Position numbers and translations under genes: made by a program. 64,000 nucleotides of DNA from an uncultured Bulleidia sp. (GTDB taxonomy: Bacteria > Bacillota_I > Bacilli_A > Erysipelotrichales > Erysipelotrichaceae). The stretch is from the NCBI GenBank assembly GCA_934725105.1, contig CAKVBD010000007.1, positions 1-64,000 of the forward strand. Direction: 5' to 3'. A model generated the notes under the pieces. The model saw only the letters and a program-made list of their open reading frames with translations, was not told the DNA's origin and ran no database searches. Of the stretch, positions 25,898 to 36,530 are shown piece after piece; positions within the stretch are counted from its first letter, which is position 1, and every line of letters begins with the position of its first letter.

Positions 25898-28800
25898 ATG
25901 AGCGTATATCGTTGCTTTGTGGAAAAGAAAAAGCCATTCGCTACAGAAGCAAATGGTGTGAAGAGTGATCTGAAGATTGCTTTGTTGAATGATGATGTAA
26001 AAAGTGTAAGAGTCATCAATCGCTATGATCTTGAAAATATTGATGAAGAAGATTTCAAAATGGCAGAAAGAACAATTCTTTCTGAGCCACAGGTAGATAC
26101 ACTTTATGAAGAAGCACCTGTTGCGGAAGATGATGAATGGGTACTTGCTGTTGAATACCTTCCTGGTCAGTTTGATCAAAGAGCAGACTCTGCTTCTCAA
26201 TGTATTCAGCTTGCTACAATGAAGGAAAAGCCTGAAGTTCGCAGTGCACGTTTGTACTACATCAAGGGTAATCTTACAGAAGAAGATAAGGAAAAGATCA
26301 AAAAGACTTTGATCAACCCAGTAGAAGCAAGAGAAGCTTCTTTAGAAAAGCCTGAAACAATTCATCAGAATTATGAAAAGCCAGCTTTACCTGAAATCTT
26401 AGATGGTTTTATTGATTTGGATGAAGCAGGATTGGAAGCATTTAGAAGTGAAAATGGCTTGGCTATGGATCTTGCAGATATCAAGTTTTTGCAGGATTAC
26501 TTCAAGAATGAAGAAAAGAGAGATCCAAGAATCACTGAAATTAAAGTGATTGATACATACTGGTCTGATCATTGCCGTCATACAACATTCAATACAATTA
26601 TCAACAATGTTGATATCAAGGATGAAAATATTAAGAAAGCATATGATGCTTATCTTGATTTGCGTAAAGAAGTTTACGCAGGAAAAACGGAAAAGCCACT
26701 TTCTTTGTGGGATCTTGCAACAATTGGCGTCAAGGCTCTTAAGAAAGATGGAAAGCTGAAAGATCTTGATGAATCTGAAGAAATCAATGCCTGTTCTGTA
26801 AGAATCAAGGTTGATGTTGATGGTGAAGATCAGGATTGGCTGTTGATGTTCAAGAATGAAACACATAACCATCCTACTGAAATTGAACCATTTGGTGGTG
26901 CAGCTACATGTCTAGGTGGTGCAATTCGTGACCCTCTGTCTGGTAGAAGTTATGTTTATCAGGCAATGCGTGTAACGGGTGCTGCAGATCCATTACTTCC
27001 AATTGAAGATACATTAGAAGGAAAGCTTCCTCAGCGTAAGATCGTCACAACAGCTGCTGCTGGTTATTCGTCCTATGGTAACCAGATTGGTTTGGCAACA
27101 GGTCATGTGACTGAAATCTATCATCCTGGATATGTTGCTAAGAGAATGGAAGTTGGTGGTGTCATTGCGGCAGCACCAAGTGAAAATGTTGTTCGTGAAA
27201 GACCAGAAGCTGGAGATGTTGTTATCTTATTAGGTGGAAAGACTGGTAGAGATGGATGTGGAGGCGCTACAGGTTCTTCGAAATCTCATAACGTTGATTC
27301 CCTTGCGAAAGATGGTGCTGAAGTTCAGAAGGGTAATGCTCCTGAAGAAAGAAAACTGCAGAGATTGTTTAGAAACCCTGAAGCTACTAAGCTGATCAAG
27401 AGATGTAATGACTTTGGTGCAGGTGGTGTATCTGTTGCGATTGGTGAACTTGCCGATGGATTACATATTGATTTAAATAAGGTTCCTAAGAAGTATGAAG
27501 GTCTTGATGGAACAGAACTTGCTATTTCTGAATCACAGGAAAGAATGGCAGTTGTTGTTAGAAAAGAAGATGCAGATCATTTCCAGAAGCTTGCGAGTGA
27601 TGAAAACCTGGAATCTACTGTTGTTGCAGAGGTAACAGAAGAAGCTCGTATGATCATGTATCTTGATGGTGTTGATATTGTTAACATTTCTAGAGAATTC
27701 TTGAATACAAATGGTGCAAAGCGTTATACAGATGTTGAAGTTGAAGATCATGGCAAGAAACAGATCGTTATGGAAACAAAGCCATTTGCAGAAAGAATGG
27801 AAGCATTGGCATCTGACTTGAATGTTTGTTCCCAGAAGGGTCTTGTGGAAAGATTTGACTCTACAATTGGTGCAGGTACAGTCTTAATGCCATTTGGTGG
27901 AAAGACACAGTTAACACCAGCACAGGCAATGTGTGCAAAGATTCCAGTATTGAATGCAGAAACAGATACTGCTTCTTTGATGGCTTGGGGATTTGATCCA
28001 TATGAAATGAGTGAAAATCCATTTACAGGCGCACAGGAATCAGTCATTTCTTCCATTGCCAAGATTGTAGCTGCAGGTGGTTCTTATCATCATGCATGGA
28101 TGTCTTTCCAGGAATATTTTGGTCATATGTATACAGATCCTAAGCGTTGGGGTCAGCCATTCTCTGCTTTACTTGGTGCATTAAAAGCACAGCAGGAATT
28201 AGAAATTGGTGCAATCGGTGGTAAGGATTCTATGTCTGGAACATTTGAAGATATCGATGTTCCACCTACATTAGTTGCATTCTCTGTTTCTACATGTAAG
28301 GCTAGTGAAGCCGTATCTGATGAATGGAAGGGTGCTGGACATAATGTTTATGTATTGAAACCTTCTTATGATGCATATGGCAATCCAGACTGGGAAAGTG
28401 TTAGAAATACATTTGATGCAATGGAATCTATCATTAAAGATAAGAAGGCATTATCTGTATGGACATTGGAAAATGGCGGACTTGCGGAAGGTATTCTCAA
28501 GTGTGCATTAGGTAACAAGATTGGTTTTGAATTAGATCCTTCTTTTGCGGTAGATGATCTATTTGATAAATGCTATGGTGCATTCATGGTAGAAGTAGAT
28601 GGAACTTTAGAAGAAGGTACATTACTTGGTAGAACAATTGATGCATACAAGATTGTATCCAATGAAGGTGAAGTAGATCTAGATGCATTACAGAAGACAT
28701 ATGAAGCTAAGCTTCAGCCTGTATTCCCATATACAGATGTCAATCCAAAGCAGGAAATTCAGCCAATCAACTATGAAGCTAGTGAAACATTACATGCTAG

Positions 28801-29614
28801 CTATACAGTAGAAAAACCACATGTATTAATTCCAGTATTCCCAGGGACAAACTGTGAATGGGATACAGCACATGCTTTTGAAAGAGCAGGTGCTGAATGT
28901 GAAATCTTTGTTATCAAGAATCTGACAAGTGCAGATATTGAAGCAAGTGCAAATGCATTCGCTGAAAAGATCCGTGAATCACAGATCATTGCAATCCCTG
29001 GTGGATTCTCTGGTGGTGATGAACCTGAAGGTTCAGCAAAATTCATTACAGCGTTCTTTAGAAACCCTAAGGTAAAAGAAGCTGTAACGGATTTACTTGA
29101 TAACCGTGAAGGTTTGATGTGTGGTATCTGTAATGGTTTCCAGGCTTTGATCAAGTTGGGTCTTGTTCCTTATGGTAAGATCATTGATACAGATGAAAAC
29201 TGCCCTACATTGACATTCAATACAATTGGCAGACACCAGTCTATGCTTGTTAGAACTAGAATTGCTTCTAACAAGTCTCCTTGGTTGAAACATACAAAGC
29301 CAGGAGAAATTCATACAGTTGCAATTTCTCATGGTGAAGGCAGATTTGTTGCAAATGATGATGTATTGCAGCAACTCATCGAAAATGGTCAGGTAGCTAC
29401 ACAGTACGTTGATCTAGATGGCAATCCAACAAGTGATGTAAGATTCAACCCTAACAATTCTTATTTAGCAATTGAAGGTATTACATCACCAGATGGAAGA
29501 GTATTTGGCAAGATGGGTCACTCTGAAAGAAGTGGTGACAACATGTATGTCAATATTCCAGATAAGAATCTTGAAAACGAAATCTTCAAGAGTGCTGTTG
29601 AGTACTTTAAATAA
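25898..29614 (+). CDS. purL: Phosphoribosylformylglycinamidine synthase, single-chain
   Basis: 1238 residues combining synthetase and glutaminase, the long PurL of clostridial type instead of PurS/PurQ/PurL subunits. ATP/substrate motifs include DHCRHTTFNT, NETHNHPTEIEPFGGAATCLGG and GGKTGRDGCGGATGSS. The C-terminal class I glutaminase (about residue 980 onward) has PVFPGTNCEWD, the nucleophile C1078 in CGICNGFQAL and the catalytic His of AISHGEGRF. It converts FGAR to FGAM with glutamine and ATP. Last gene of the operon; TAGGAG precedes its ATG. Confidence 0.96.
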   Translation: MSVYRCFVEKKKPFATEANGVKSDLKIALLNDDVKSVRVINRYDLENIDEEDFKMAERTILSEPQVDTLYEEAPVAEDDEWVLAVEYLPGQFDQRADSASQCIQLATMKEKPEVRSARLYYIKGNLTEEDKEKIKKTLINPVEAREASLEKPETIHQNYEKPALPEILDGFIDLDEAGLEAFRSENGLAMDLADIKFLQDYFKNEEKRDPRITEIKVIDTYWSDHCRHTTFNTIINNVDIKDENIKKAYDAYLDLRKEVYAGKTEKPLSLWDLATIGVKALKKDGKLKDLDESEEINACSVRIKVDVDGEDQDWLLMFKNETHNHPTEIEPFGGAATCLGGAIRDPLSGRSYVYQAMRVTGAADPLLPIEDTLEGKLPQRKIVTTAAAGYSSYGNQIGLATGHVTEIYHPGYVAKRMEVGGVIAAAPSENVVRERPEAGDVVILLGGKTGRDGCGGATGSSKSHNVDSLAKDGAEVQKGNAPEERKLQRLFRNPEATKLIKRCNDFGAGGVSVAIGELADGLHIDLNKVPKKYEGLDGTELAISESQERMAVVVRKEDADHFQKLASDENLESTVVAEVTEEARMIMYLDGVDIVNISREFLNTNGAKRYTDVEVEDHGKKQIVMETKPFAERMEALASDLNVCSQKGLVERFDSTIGAGTVLMPFGGKTQLTPAQAMCAKIPVLNAETDTASLMAWGFDPYEMSENPFTGAQESVISSIAKIVAAGGSYHHAWMSFQEYFGHMYTDPKRWGQPFSALLGALKAQQELEIGAIGGKDSMSGTFEDIDVPPTLVAFSVSTCKASEAVSDEWKGAGHNVYVLKPSYDAYGNPDWESVRNTFDAMESIIKDKKALSVWTLENGGLAEGILKCALGNKIGFELDPSFAVDDLFDKCYGAFMVEVDGTLEEGTLLGRTIDAYKIVSNEGEVDLDALQKTYEAKLQPVFPYTDVNPKQEIQPINYEASETLHASYTVEKPHVLIPVFPGTNCEWDTAHAFERAGAECEIFVIKNLTSADIEASANAFAEKIRESQIIAIPGGFSGGDEPEGSAKFITAFFRNPKVKEAVTDLLDNREGLMCGICNGFQALIKLGLVPYGKIIDTDENCPTLTFNTIGRHQSMLVRTRIASNKSPWLKHTKPGEIHTVAISHGEGRFVANDDVLQQLIENGQVATQYVDLDGNPTSDVRFNPNNSYLAIEGITSPDGRVFGKMGHSERSGDNMYVNIPDKNLENEIFKSAVEYFK

Positions 29615-29629
29615 TTGATGAATGAAAAG

Positions 29630-29661
29630 ACACAGGTTTGTAAAAGAACCTGTGTTTTTTT
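29630..29661 (+). terminator. Terminator of the purine operon
   Basis: ACACAGGTT (29630-29638) pairs with AACCTGTGT (29647-29655), followed by a run of T. Confidence 0.9.
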
Positions 29662-29690
29662 GAGTGTGGATCATTCTTTGTGCTCTTAAA

Positions 29691-29755
29691 ATGTTAGCTA
29701 ACATAGCGAAAAAATAAATGTTAGACTAACGAATACACATGTTTGGTTTTATAAT
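29691..29755 (+). promoter_or_regulatory. Two DtxR/IdeR-like palindromes and promoter of the metal ATPase unit
   Basis: ATGTTAGCTAACAT (29691-29704) is a perfect 14-bp palindrome. ATGTTAGACTAACGA (29718-29732) is a second, imperfect copy 27 nt downstream. Both recall the GTTAG-x-CTAAC core of DtxR/IdeR boxes. TATAAT (29750-29755) is a perfect -10, and the second copy covers its -35 position. A metalloregulator of the DtxR/MntR family is the inferred binder. Confidence 0.6.
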
Positions 29756-29796
29756 TTTCTTTTAATAAAACCGTGAAACGGCAGGAGGTATAAAAG

Positions 29797-30084
29797 ATGA
29801 ATTTATTAAGTGCGAGACTCGTTGGATATGGTGTATTACTTGGAACAGTTGGAGTAAAAATTTTAACAAGTGATGATGCAAAAAAGGTATACACACATTG
29901 CACAGCTGCTGCTATGAGAGGTGTTGATGAAGTGGCAAGAGTGTATACAGCTTTAAAAGAAAACTGTGAAGATATTGGTGTTGATGCAAAAGAAATCAAT
30001 GAAAAAAGAGCACAGGCAAAAGAAGCAAAAATGATTGCTGATGCGAAAGCATTTCTTGAATCTTGTGAAGAGAAAGATGCGTAA
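29797..30084 (+). CDS. DUF6110-like small protein linked to a metal P-type ATPase
   Basis: 95 residues. A hydrophobic start (VGYGVLLGTVGVKILTS) probably inserts into the membrane; the rest is helical and acidic with DDAKKVYTHCTAAAMRG and KENCEDI. This resembles the DUF6110 family, found next to heavy-metal P-type ATPases. Three Cys (in THCTA, ENCED, ESCEE) could contact metal, which is speculation. GGAGG precedes the ATG by 8 nt, and the ATPase follows after 3 nt. Confidence 0.7.
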   Translation: MNLLSARLVGYGVLLGTVGVKILTSDDAKKVYTHCTAAAMRGVDEVARVYTALKENCEDIGVDAKEINEKRAQAKEAKMIADAKAFLESCEEKDA

Positions 30085-30087
30085 TCT

Positions 30088-32160
30088 ATGAAGTGTCAGA
30101 TTCTACATGAATCAAAGGGACGCATGCGTGTACACATGCTTCAGTATCGAATGACACTGAAGCAGGCGGATATTCTGGAATACTATCTAAAGAAACAGAA
30201 TGGTATAAAAGATGTTAAGGTCAATGATAGAACATCCGATGCGATTATTCTGTTTGATACGGATAGACAAGACATTATTTCTCTGCTTTCTTCTTTTCAT
30301 TATGAAGAGAATATCGATGTTGTTCCTGAACATACTGGACGTGAACTTGCAAGAGAATATGAAGATAAAGTGATTTATCATACGTTAAGACGTGCAGTAA
30401 CAAGAGTGTTTTTCCCTCTTCCACTAAGAAGTGCAATTTCTTTTATGAAGAGCTGGAAATTTATTGTGCCTGGCGTACAGGCGCTTCTTGCGGGAAATAT
30501 TGAAGTGAGTGTATTAGATGCAACAACGATTGTAATTAGTATGCTTCGTGGCGACTTTGATACTGCTGGCGACTTGATGTTCTTGCTTGGGCTTTCAGAA
30601 ATATTAGAAGAATGGACACACAAGAAGAGTGTTGATGATCTTGCACGCAGTATGTCGTTGAATGTGGAGAAAGCATGGAAAGTACTAGATGATGGTGCTG
30701 CGTTACTCATTCCTGTAAACGAATTTAAAAAAGGTGATCGCTTCATTGTTCGTACAAGTAATATGATTCCGTTGGATGGTGTTGTTGTGGAAGGAAATGC
30801 GGAAGTGAACCAGGCTTCTATGACGGGAGAGTCTTTACCTGTGAATAAGGATGCTGGTAAACCCGTCTTTGCGGGTACAGTTGTGGAAGATGGTGAGTGT
30901 ATTGTTGAAGTGACTTCTATCAGTGGCAGTGGCAGATATGATCGTATTGTCAATATGATTGAAGAATCTGAAAAAATGAAGTCGGATTTTGAAAATCGAT
31001 CTACTGAATTGGCAGATCGCCTTGTTCCTTATTCTCTAATAGGTACAGCATTCACTTACGCACTTACTAGAAACACGAATAAAGCTCTTTCTGTTTTGAT
31101 GGTTGATTTCTCATGTGCGTTGAAACTGTCGATTCCAATTGCGGTATTATCTGCGATGAGACAGGCTTCTAACATGGGAATTGTGATCAAAGGTGGAAAG
31201 TATATGGAACTGGTAAGCCAGGCAGATACTGTAGTCTTTGATAAGACAGGTACTTTAACTGTTTCTTCACCAAAAGTGAAAGATATTGTTACCTTTGAAG
31301 GAAATGACAAGAAGGAAATGCTGAAGCTTGCCGCGTGTCTTGAAGAACATTATCCACATTCCATTGCAAATGCAGTTGTTAAGGCTGCTGCAGAGCAAGG
31401 TCTTGTGCATGAAGAAAAACATTCAAAAGTGGAATATGTTGTTGCACATGGAATTGTTTCTTCTATCAATGGAAAAAAGGTTCTGATTGGCTCACATCAT
31501 TTCTTGTTTGATGATGAAAAGTGCATTATCCCAGAAGGTGAAGAAGAAAAGTTCAACAATATTCCAGATGAATACTCACATTTATACATGGCAATTGGAA
31601 ATCGACTGGTTGCGGTAATTCTTATTGAAGATCCAATTCGAAAAGAAAGTGGACAACTGATTCATTCTTTACATGAGAGTGGTTTACATAATCTTGTGAT
31701 GATGACGGGAGACTCTGAAAGAACCGCAAAGGCTGTTGCGTCAAAAGTAGGAATGGATGCATATTATTCTGAAGTATTGCCAGAAGATAAAGCAACATTT
31801 GTACGCAAAGAAAAGAGCAAAGGAAATACAGTCATTATGATTGGTGATGGCATTAATGATGCGCTTGCCTTGAGTGAAGCAGATGTTGCGGTTGCGATAT
31901 CAAATGGTGCTGAAATCACACGTGAGATTGCAGATATTACTGTACCAGCAGACGATATCACAAAAATTGCTGTCTTAAGAAATTTGAGTACAAAGCTGGA
32001 AAATAGAATTGAAGGAAATTATCATAAGATCATGACAATCAATTCAACATTGATTGCTTTAGGAATTCTTGGTATATTGCCACCATCTTCTACAGCATAT
32101 CTACATAATTTATCGACACTTGCATTAAGTGTTTACTCAATGAGTGATATAAAGATGTAA
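30088..32160 (+). CDS. Heavy-metal-translocating P-type ATPase lacking the CPx motif
   Basis: 690 residues. The N-terminal 80 residues look like an HMA domain without CxxC. Then come membrane helices, the actuator motif MTGESLPV, the phosphorylation site D385 in DKTGTLT, and the hinge GDGINDALALSEADVAVAI. The metal-binding membrane helix reads DFSCALKLSIPIAV where copper or zinc pumps have CPC, so the single Cys of SCALK and nearby residues must set the specificity. The metal is not predictable from this, but DtxR-type boxes upstream suggest Fe or Mn. Confidence 0.88.
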   Translation: MKCQILHESKGRMRVHMLQYRMTLKQADILEYYLKKQNGIKDVKVNDRTSDAIILFDTDRQDIISLLSSFHYEENIDVVPEHTGRELAREYEDKVIYHTLRRAVTRVFFPLPLRSAISFMKSWKFIVPGVQALLAGNIEVSVLDATTIVISMLRGDFDTAGDLMFLLGLSEILEEWTHKKSVDDLARSMSLNVEKAWKVLDDGAALLIPVNEFKKGDRFIVRTSNMIPLDGVVVEGNAEVNQASMTGESLPVNKDAGKPVFAGTVVEDGECIVEVTSISGSGRYDRIVNMIEESEKMKSDFENRSTELADRLVPYSLIGTAFTYALTRNTNKALSVLMVDFSCALKLSIPIAVLSAMRQASNMGIVIKGGKYMELVSQADTVVFDKTGTLTVSSPKVKDIVTFEGNDKKEMLKLAACLEEHYPHSIANAVVKAAAEQGLVHEEKHSKVEYVVAHGIVSSINGKKVLIGSHHFLFDDEKCIIPEGEEEKFNNIPDEYSHLYMAIGNRLVAVILIEDPIRKESGQLIHSLHESGLHNLVMMTGDSERTAKAVASKVGMDAYYSEVLPEDKATFVRKEKSKGNTVIMIGDGINDALALSEADVAVAISNGAEITREIADITVPADDITKIAVLRNLSTKLENRIEGNYHKIMTINSTLIALGILGILPPSSTAYLHNLSTLALSVYSMSDIKM

Positions 32161-32162
32161 AG

Positions 32163-32196
32163 AAAAAGTGAACCTTTATTATTTGGTTCACTTTTT
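32163..32196. terminator. Bidirectional terminator after the metal ATPase
   Basis: AAAAAGTGAACC pairs with GGTTCACTTTTT around a 10-nt loop, serving the convergent genes on both sides. Confidence 0.85.
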
Positions 32197-32202
32197 GCAT
32201 GC

Positions 32203-33096
32203 TTATCTTTTTTCACCAATCCACTTTAATTCGTATTCACCCGTGACTTCCAGTGTTCCGCCATTTGACAAGTCAATCGAATCTTCTGTTTCATAGTAGT
32301 CTGTGATTCTTCCAAGAGAATCTTTGACATGCAAGCCTGCATCTTTTAATGCCTTGACTTGGTAAATGCCAGGGCGTAAAGAGCGAGGAATGTCATAGAC
32401 ACCAGGTGTAATTCTTAATTCGTTATCATTCTTGATATAAATCAAATGTTCATCTTTATGATTCTTTGCGGCATTCACTTTCTGATAGAATCTTTCTCTA
32501 ATAAAGAACATTTCAGCATTTTCTACTGCGTAAGTGAATGTTTTTGTTGGTGTGACAACTCTGATTTTGTCTGTATCATTTGTATTTCTAACAACATATC
32601 CTAATCTATGACAGTTGATGATATGTTCAGACATGAAATAAACCGCTGCTTCTGTTTCATATAACATACCTTCAATTTTCATGGATTCTTTTTTGCTGAC
32701 GGCATCTGGAATATTATTGATAGTAGATTTTCTGACTTCAACAATACTTCTAGGAGAATATTCATTTGGAATACTGCTTGGAGATACGCGAAGATTTGCA
32801 CGAATGGCATTGATACAATGTTCTCCTTCATGTAATAAGATCTTAGGTAAAGGATATAAACGTGCAATGACATCTTCTGGCTTATTTGTTTCCAAGTATG
32901 TATCCATGATCATATCTTTCATATGTGGCTGTGCAGTGACAATACGCTGAAAGATATCATATTTCACAGGAAGACCATGTTCACTGATGATTTGTTTGCA
33001 GTTTTTACAAATATAGTGTCCATCTGATAATTTTTCTGGACGGTTAAATAATCCTCCCATTTCGGATAAACAAAAATCACATACTTTTTTTGCCAT
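32203..33096 (-). CDS. DUF4428-domain zinc-binding protein of unknown function
   Basis: 297 residues. Two CxxC pairs at the start (C6-D-F-C9 and CKNC near residue 31) form a zinc-ribbon-like DUF4428 domain. A beta-rich middle (residues 100-200, with FTYAVENAEMFFIRERFYQKV) recalls PH/GRAM-like domains, and the C-terminal part has a repeat-like ITPGVYDIPRSLRPGIYQVK. No signal peptide. AAGGAG precedes the ATG. It is divergent from the str operon. Confidence 0.7.
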   Translation of the reverse strand: MAKKVCDFCLSEMGGLFNRPEKLSDGHYICKNCKQIISEHGLPVKYDIFQRIVTAQPHMKDMIMDTYLETNKPEDVIARLYPLPKILLHEGEHCINAIRANLRVSPSSIPNEYSPRSIVEVRKSTINNIPDAVSKKESMKIEGMLYETEAAVYFMSEHIINCHRLGYVVRNTNDTDKIRVVTPTKTFTYAVENAEMFFIRERFYQKVNAAKNHKDEHLIYIKNDNELRITPGVYDIPRSLRPGIYQVKALKDAGLHVKDSLGRITDYYETEDSIDLSNGGTLEVTGEYELKWIGEKR

Positions 33097-33292
33097 AAAA
33101 AATCTCCTTGCTTTAGCTATTATAGCATGAAAAGGAAAATGGAATAATCCAGCTTATCTTATTAATATACATTCTAGAGTAGCGGACTTGGAAATATTGA
33201 AGGAAACAGATAGAAAATACTATGATTGTTATGCAGAAATCGAATATTTGGCACACTCGGATGTGTGGACAAACTTTTTTTGCAAAAAAGTA

Positions 33293-33322
33293 TTGACAGA
33301 TATATGGTAACAACTGTAATAT
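33293..33322 (+). promoter_or_regulatory. Promoter of the str operon
   Basis: TTGACA (33293-33298) is a perfect -35; TAATAT (33317-33322) is the best -10 with an 18-nt spacer. The leader of about 100 nt contains two hairpins, TGGCT...AGCCA and GCACAC...GTGTGTGC, which could bind S7 or be simple stabilisers. Confidence 0.65.
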
Positions 33323-33423
33323 ATACGAGCTTAGCGAAAATTGGCTTTACTTTGGTAGAGCCAAAAAATAAGGTTAAGAATGACGCACACGGTTGTGTGT
33401 GCATAAGCGAAAGGAGAAAGAAA

Positions 33424-33840
33424 ATGCCAACAATAAACCAGTTAGTACGTAAAGGCCGTACTGATAAAGTTTACAAGTCAAAGTCCCCTGCATTAAACAG
33501 AGGATTCAACAGTTTGAAGAAGAAACCTACAAACTTGAGCAGCCCACAGAAGAGAGGTGTCTGCACTCGTGTAGGTACAATGACTCCTAAGAAGCCAAAC
33601 TCTGCATTAAGAAAGTATGCCCGTGTTAGACTTTCCAACGGTATGGAAGTTACAGCATATATTCCAGGTGTAGGACATAACTTACAGGAACACTCTGTAG
33701 TTATGATCAGAGGTGGCCGTGTTAAGGATCTACCAGGTGTTCGTTACCACATCATCAGAGGTACATTAGATTGTGCTGGTGTTAACGAAAGAAATCAGTC
33801 CCGTTCATTATACGGTGCTAAGAAACCTAAGAAGAAGTAA
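33424..33840 (+). CDS. rpsL: 30S ribosomal protein S12
   Basis: 138 residues. S12 lies at the decoding centre; the conserved [19 protein letters not shown] and [15 protein letters not shown] blocks include the streptomycin-contact lysines (KKPNS, and K in RVKDLPG). Lys occupies the usual resistance position, the sensitive-type residue. AAAGGAG precedes ATG 33424; the open frame back to 33226 is untranslated leader. First gene of the str operon. Confidence 0.98.
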   Translation: MPTINQLVRKGRTDKVYKSKSPALNRGFNSLKKKPTNLSSPQKRGVCTRVGTMTPKKPNSALRKYARVRLSNGMEVTAYIPGVGHNLQEHSVVMIRGGRVKDLPGVRYHIIRGTLDCAGVNERNQSRSLYGAKKPKKK

Positions 33841-33847
33841 GAGATAG

Positions 33848-34333
<486 letters not shown>

Positions 34334-34352
34334 TTAGAGAAAGGAGCTAAAA

Positions 34353-36425
34353 ATGCCAAGAGAGTTCCCATTAAACAAGATTCGTAATATCGGAATCATG
34401 GCTCACATTGATGCTGGTAAGACAACAACAACTGAACGTATCCTTTATTACACAGGTAAGATTTACAAGATCGGTGAGACTCACGATGGCGCTTCCCAGA
34501 TGGACTGGATGGCTCAGGAACAGGAACGTGGTATCACAATCACTTCTGCAGCTACAACATGCCACTGGAAAGATTGTCAGATCAACATTATCGATACACC
34601 GGGTCACGTAGACTTCACAGCTGAAGTTGAAAGATCTTTACGTGTACTTGATGGTGCTGTAACAGTCCTTGACTCAAAGGCTGGTGTTGAACCACAGACA
34701 GAAACTGTTTGGAGACAGGCTTCTGAATATAAAGTTCCACGTATCGTTTTCTCTAACAAGATGGACGCTACTGGTGCTGACTTCGATATGAGTGTTAACT
34801 CTATCGGTGATCGCTTAGGTGCTAAGGCAGCTGCTATCCAGATGCCTATCGGTGCTGAAGCAAGTTTCCGTGGAATCATTGACTTAGTTACAATGAAACA
34901 GGAAATGTATACAAATGACTTGGGTACAGATATTCAGGTCGGCGAAATTGATGAACAGTTCAAGGAAGAAGCTGAAATGAAGCATGCTGAATTACTTGAA
35001 GCTATCGCTGACTATGATGAAGATCTCATGATGAAGGTTCTTGAAGGTGAAGAACCAACTGTTGAAGAAATCAAGGCTGCTATCCGTAAGGGTGTTATGA
35101 CTTCTGAATTCTTCCCAGTTCTTTGTGGATCTGCATATAAGAACAAGGGTGTTCAGATGTTATTAGACGCTGTTGTAGATTACCTGCCAGCTCCTACTGA
35201 TATCGAAGCTATCCAGGGTCATTTACTTGATGGTGAAGAAGCAGTTCGTAAGCCAAGTGATGATGAACCATTCTCAGCTCTTGCATTCAAAATTGCAACT
35301 GACCCATTCGTAGGAAGATTAACATACTTCAGAGTTTACTCTGGACATGCTACTGCAGGCTCTTATGTATTAAATGCTACAAAGGGCAAGAGAGAAAGAC
35401 TTGGACGTCTTGTAAGAATGCACGCTAACCACCGTGCTGATATCGAAGAAGTTTATACTGGTGATATCGCAGGTGCTGTTGGTCTTAAGTTCACAACAAC
35501 ATCCGATACACTCTGTGCTGAAGATGCACCAATTGAATTGATGCAGATGGTATTCCCAGAACCAGTTATCCAGATGTCTGTTGAACCAAAGACAAAGGCT
35601 GACTCTCAGAAGATGGACTCTGCTTTACAGAAGTTAGCAGAAGAAGATCCAACTTTCAAAGCTTATACAGATGAAGAAACTGGCCAGACAATCATTGCCG
35701 GTGTCGGTGAACTTCAATTAGATATCATTCTCGACCGTATGAGAAGAGAATTCAAGGTTGAAGCTACAGCAGGTGCTCCTCAGGTAGCTTACCGTGAAAC
35801 AATCAAGTCCGAAGCTGAAGTACAAGGTAAGTTTGTAAGACAGTCCGGTGGTCACGGTCAGTATGGTGATGTTTGGATTAGATTTAAGCCAAACCCAGGC
35901 AAGGGATTCGAATTCGAAGATCAGACTGTTGGTGGATCAATTCCTAAGGAATTCATCAAGCCTACACAGGCAGGTCTTGAAGAAGCTCTTCCAAATGGTC
36001 TTGTAGCTGGATTCCCAGTTGTTGATATTCGTGCTGAACTATTTGATGGTTCTTACCATGATGTCGACTCCTCTGAACAGGCATATAAGATTGCTGCATC
36101 CTTAGCTCTTAAGGAAGCTGCTAAGAAATGTAACCCAACAATTCTAGAACCTATCATGGCTGTAGATATTACTGCTCCATCTGAATACTTAGGTGCAGTT
36201 ATGGGTGACGTAACTAAAAGACGTGGACAGATCCGTGAACAGGAAGAAACAGGTAATGCAATCAAGGTTAAGGCATTCGTACCATTAGCTGAAATGTTCG
36301 GTTACGTTACAGATCTTCGTGGATTTACACAGGGTCGTGGTATCTTCTCAATGCAGATGGACCACTATGAAGAAGTTCCTAAGAATATTGCTAAGGAAAT
36401 TATCGAAGCTCACGCTTCTAAGTAA
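34353..36425 (+). CDS. fusA: Elongation factor G
   Basis: 690-residue translocase GTPase. P-loop [10 protein letters not shown], switch [14 protein letters not shown] and NKMD are intact; domains II-V follow in normal order, with [14 protein letters not shown] in domain IV. 19 nt after rpsG, with AAAGGAG upstream. Confidence 0.98.
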   Translation: MPREFPLNKIRNIGIMAHIDAGKTTTTERILYYTGKIYKIGETHDGASQMDWMAQEQERGITITSAATTCHWKDCQINIIDTPGHVDFTAEVERSLRVLDGAVTVLDSKAGVEPQTETVWRQASEYKVPRIVFSNKMDATGADFDMSVNSIGDRLGAKAAAIQMPIGAEASFRGIIDLVTMKQEMYTNDLGTDIQVGEIDEQFKEEAEMKHAELLEAIADYDEDLMMKVLEGEEPTVEEIKAAIRKGVMTSEFFPVLCGSAYKNKGVQMLLDAVVDYLPAPTDIEAIQGHLLDGEEAVRKPSDDEPFSALAFKIATDPFVGRLTYFRVYSGHATAGSYVLNATKGKRERLGRLVRMHANHRADIEEVYTGDIAGAVGLKFTTTSDTLCAEDAPIELMQMVFPEPVIQMSVEPKTKADSQKMDSALQKLAEEDPTFKAYTDEETGQTIIAGVGELQLDIILDRMRREFKVEATAGAPQVAYRETIKSEAEVQGKFVRQSGGHGQYGDVWIRFKPNPGKGFEFEDQTVGGSIPKEFIKPTQAGLEEALPNGLVAGFPVVDIRAELFDGSYHDVDSSEQAYKIAASLALKEAAKKCNPTILEPIMAVDITAPSEYLGAVMGDVTKRRGQIREQEETGNAIKVKAFVPLAEMFGYVTDLRGFTQGRGIFSMQMDHYEEVPKNIAKEIIEAHASK

Positions 36426-36457
36426 TATTCTGTTTGGAATAAAAAATGTTGTAATTT

Positions 36458-36488
36458 AGTTTGCCATCATATAAAATGATGGCAGACT
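36458..36488 (+). other. Hairpin between fusA and tuf
   Basis: AGTTTGCCATCAT pairs with ATGATGGCAGACT with one mismatch. No T run follows, so it is more likely an mRNA-processing or stabilising stem than a terminator. It sits in an unusually long 105-nt gap for this operon. Confidence 0.5.
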
Positions 36489-36530
36489 GAATAAGTTAAA
36501 AAGTAAAAAAACTGGAGGAAAAAAACCAAT

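Noticed and set aside
33323..33423. N-terminal extension of S12 back to 33226
   Set aside because: The frame is open but spans the promoter and leader; ATG 33424 has AAAGGAG and gives the normal S12 length.
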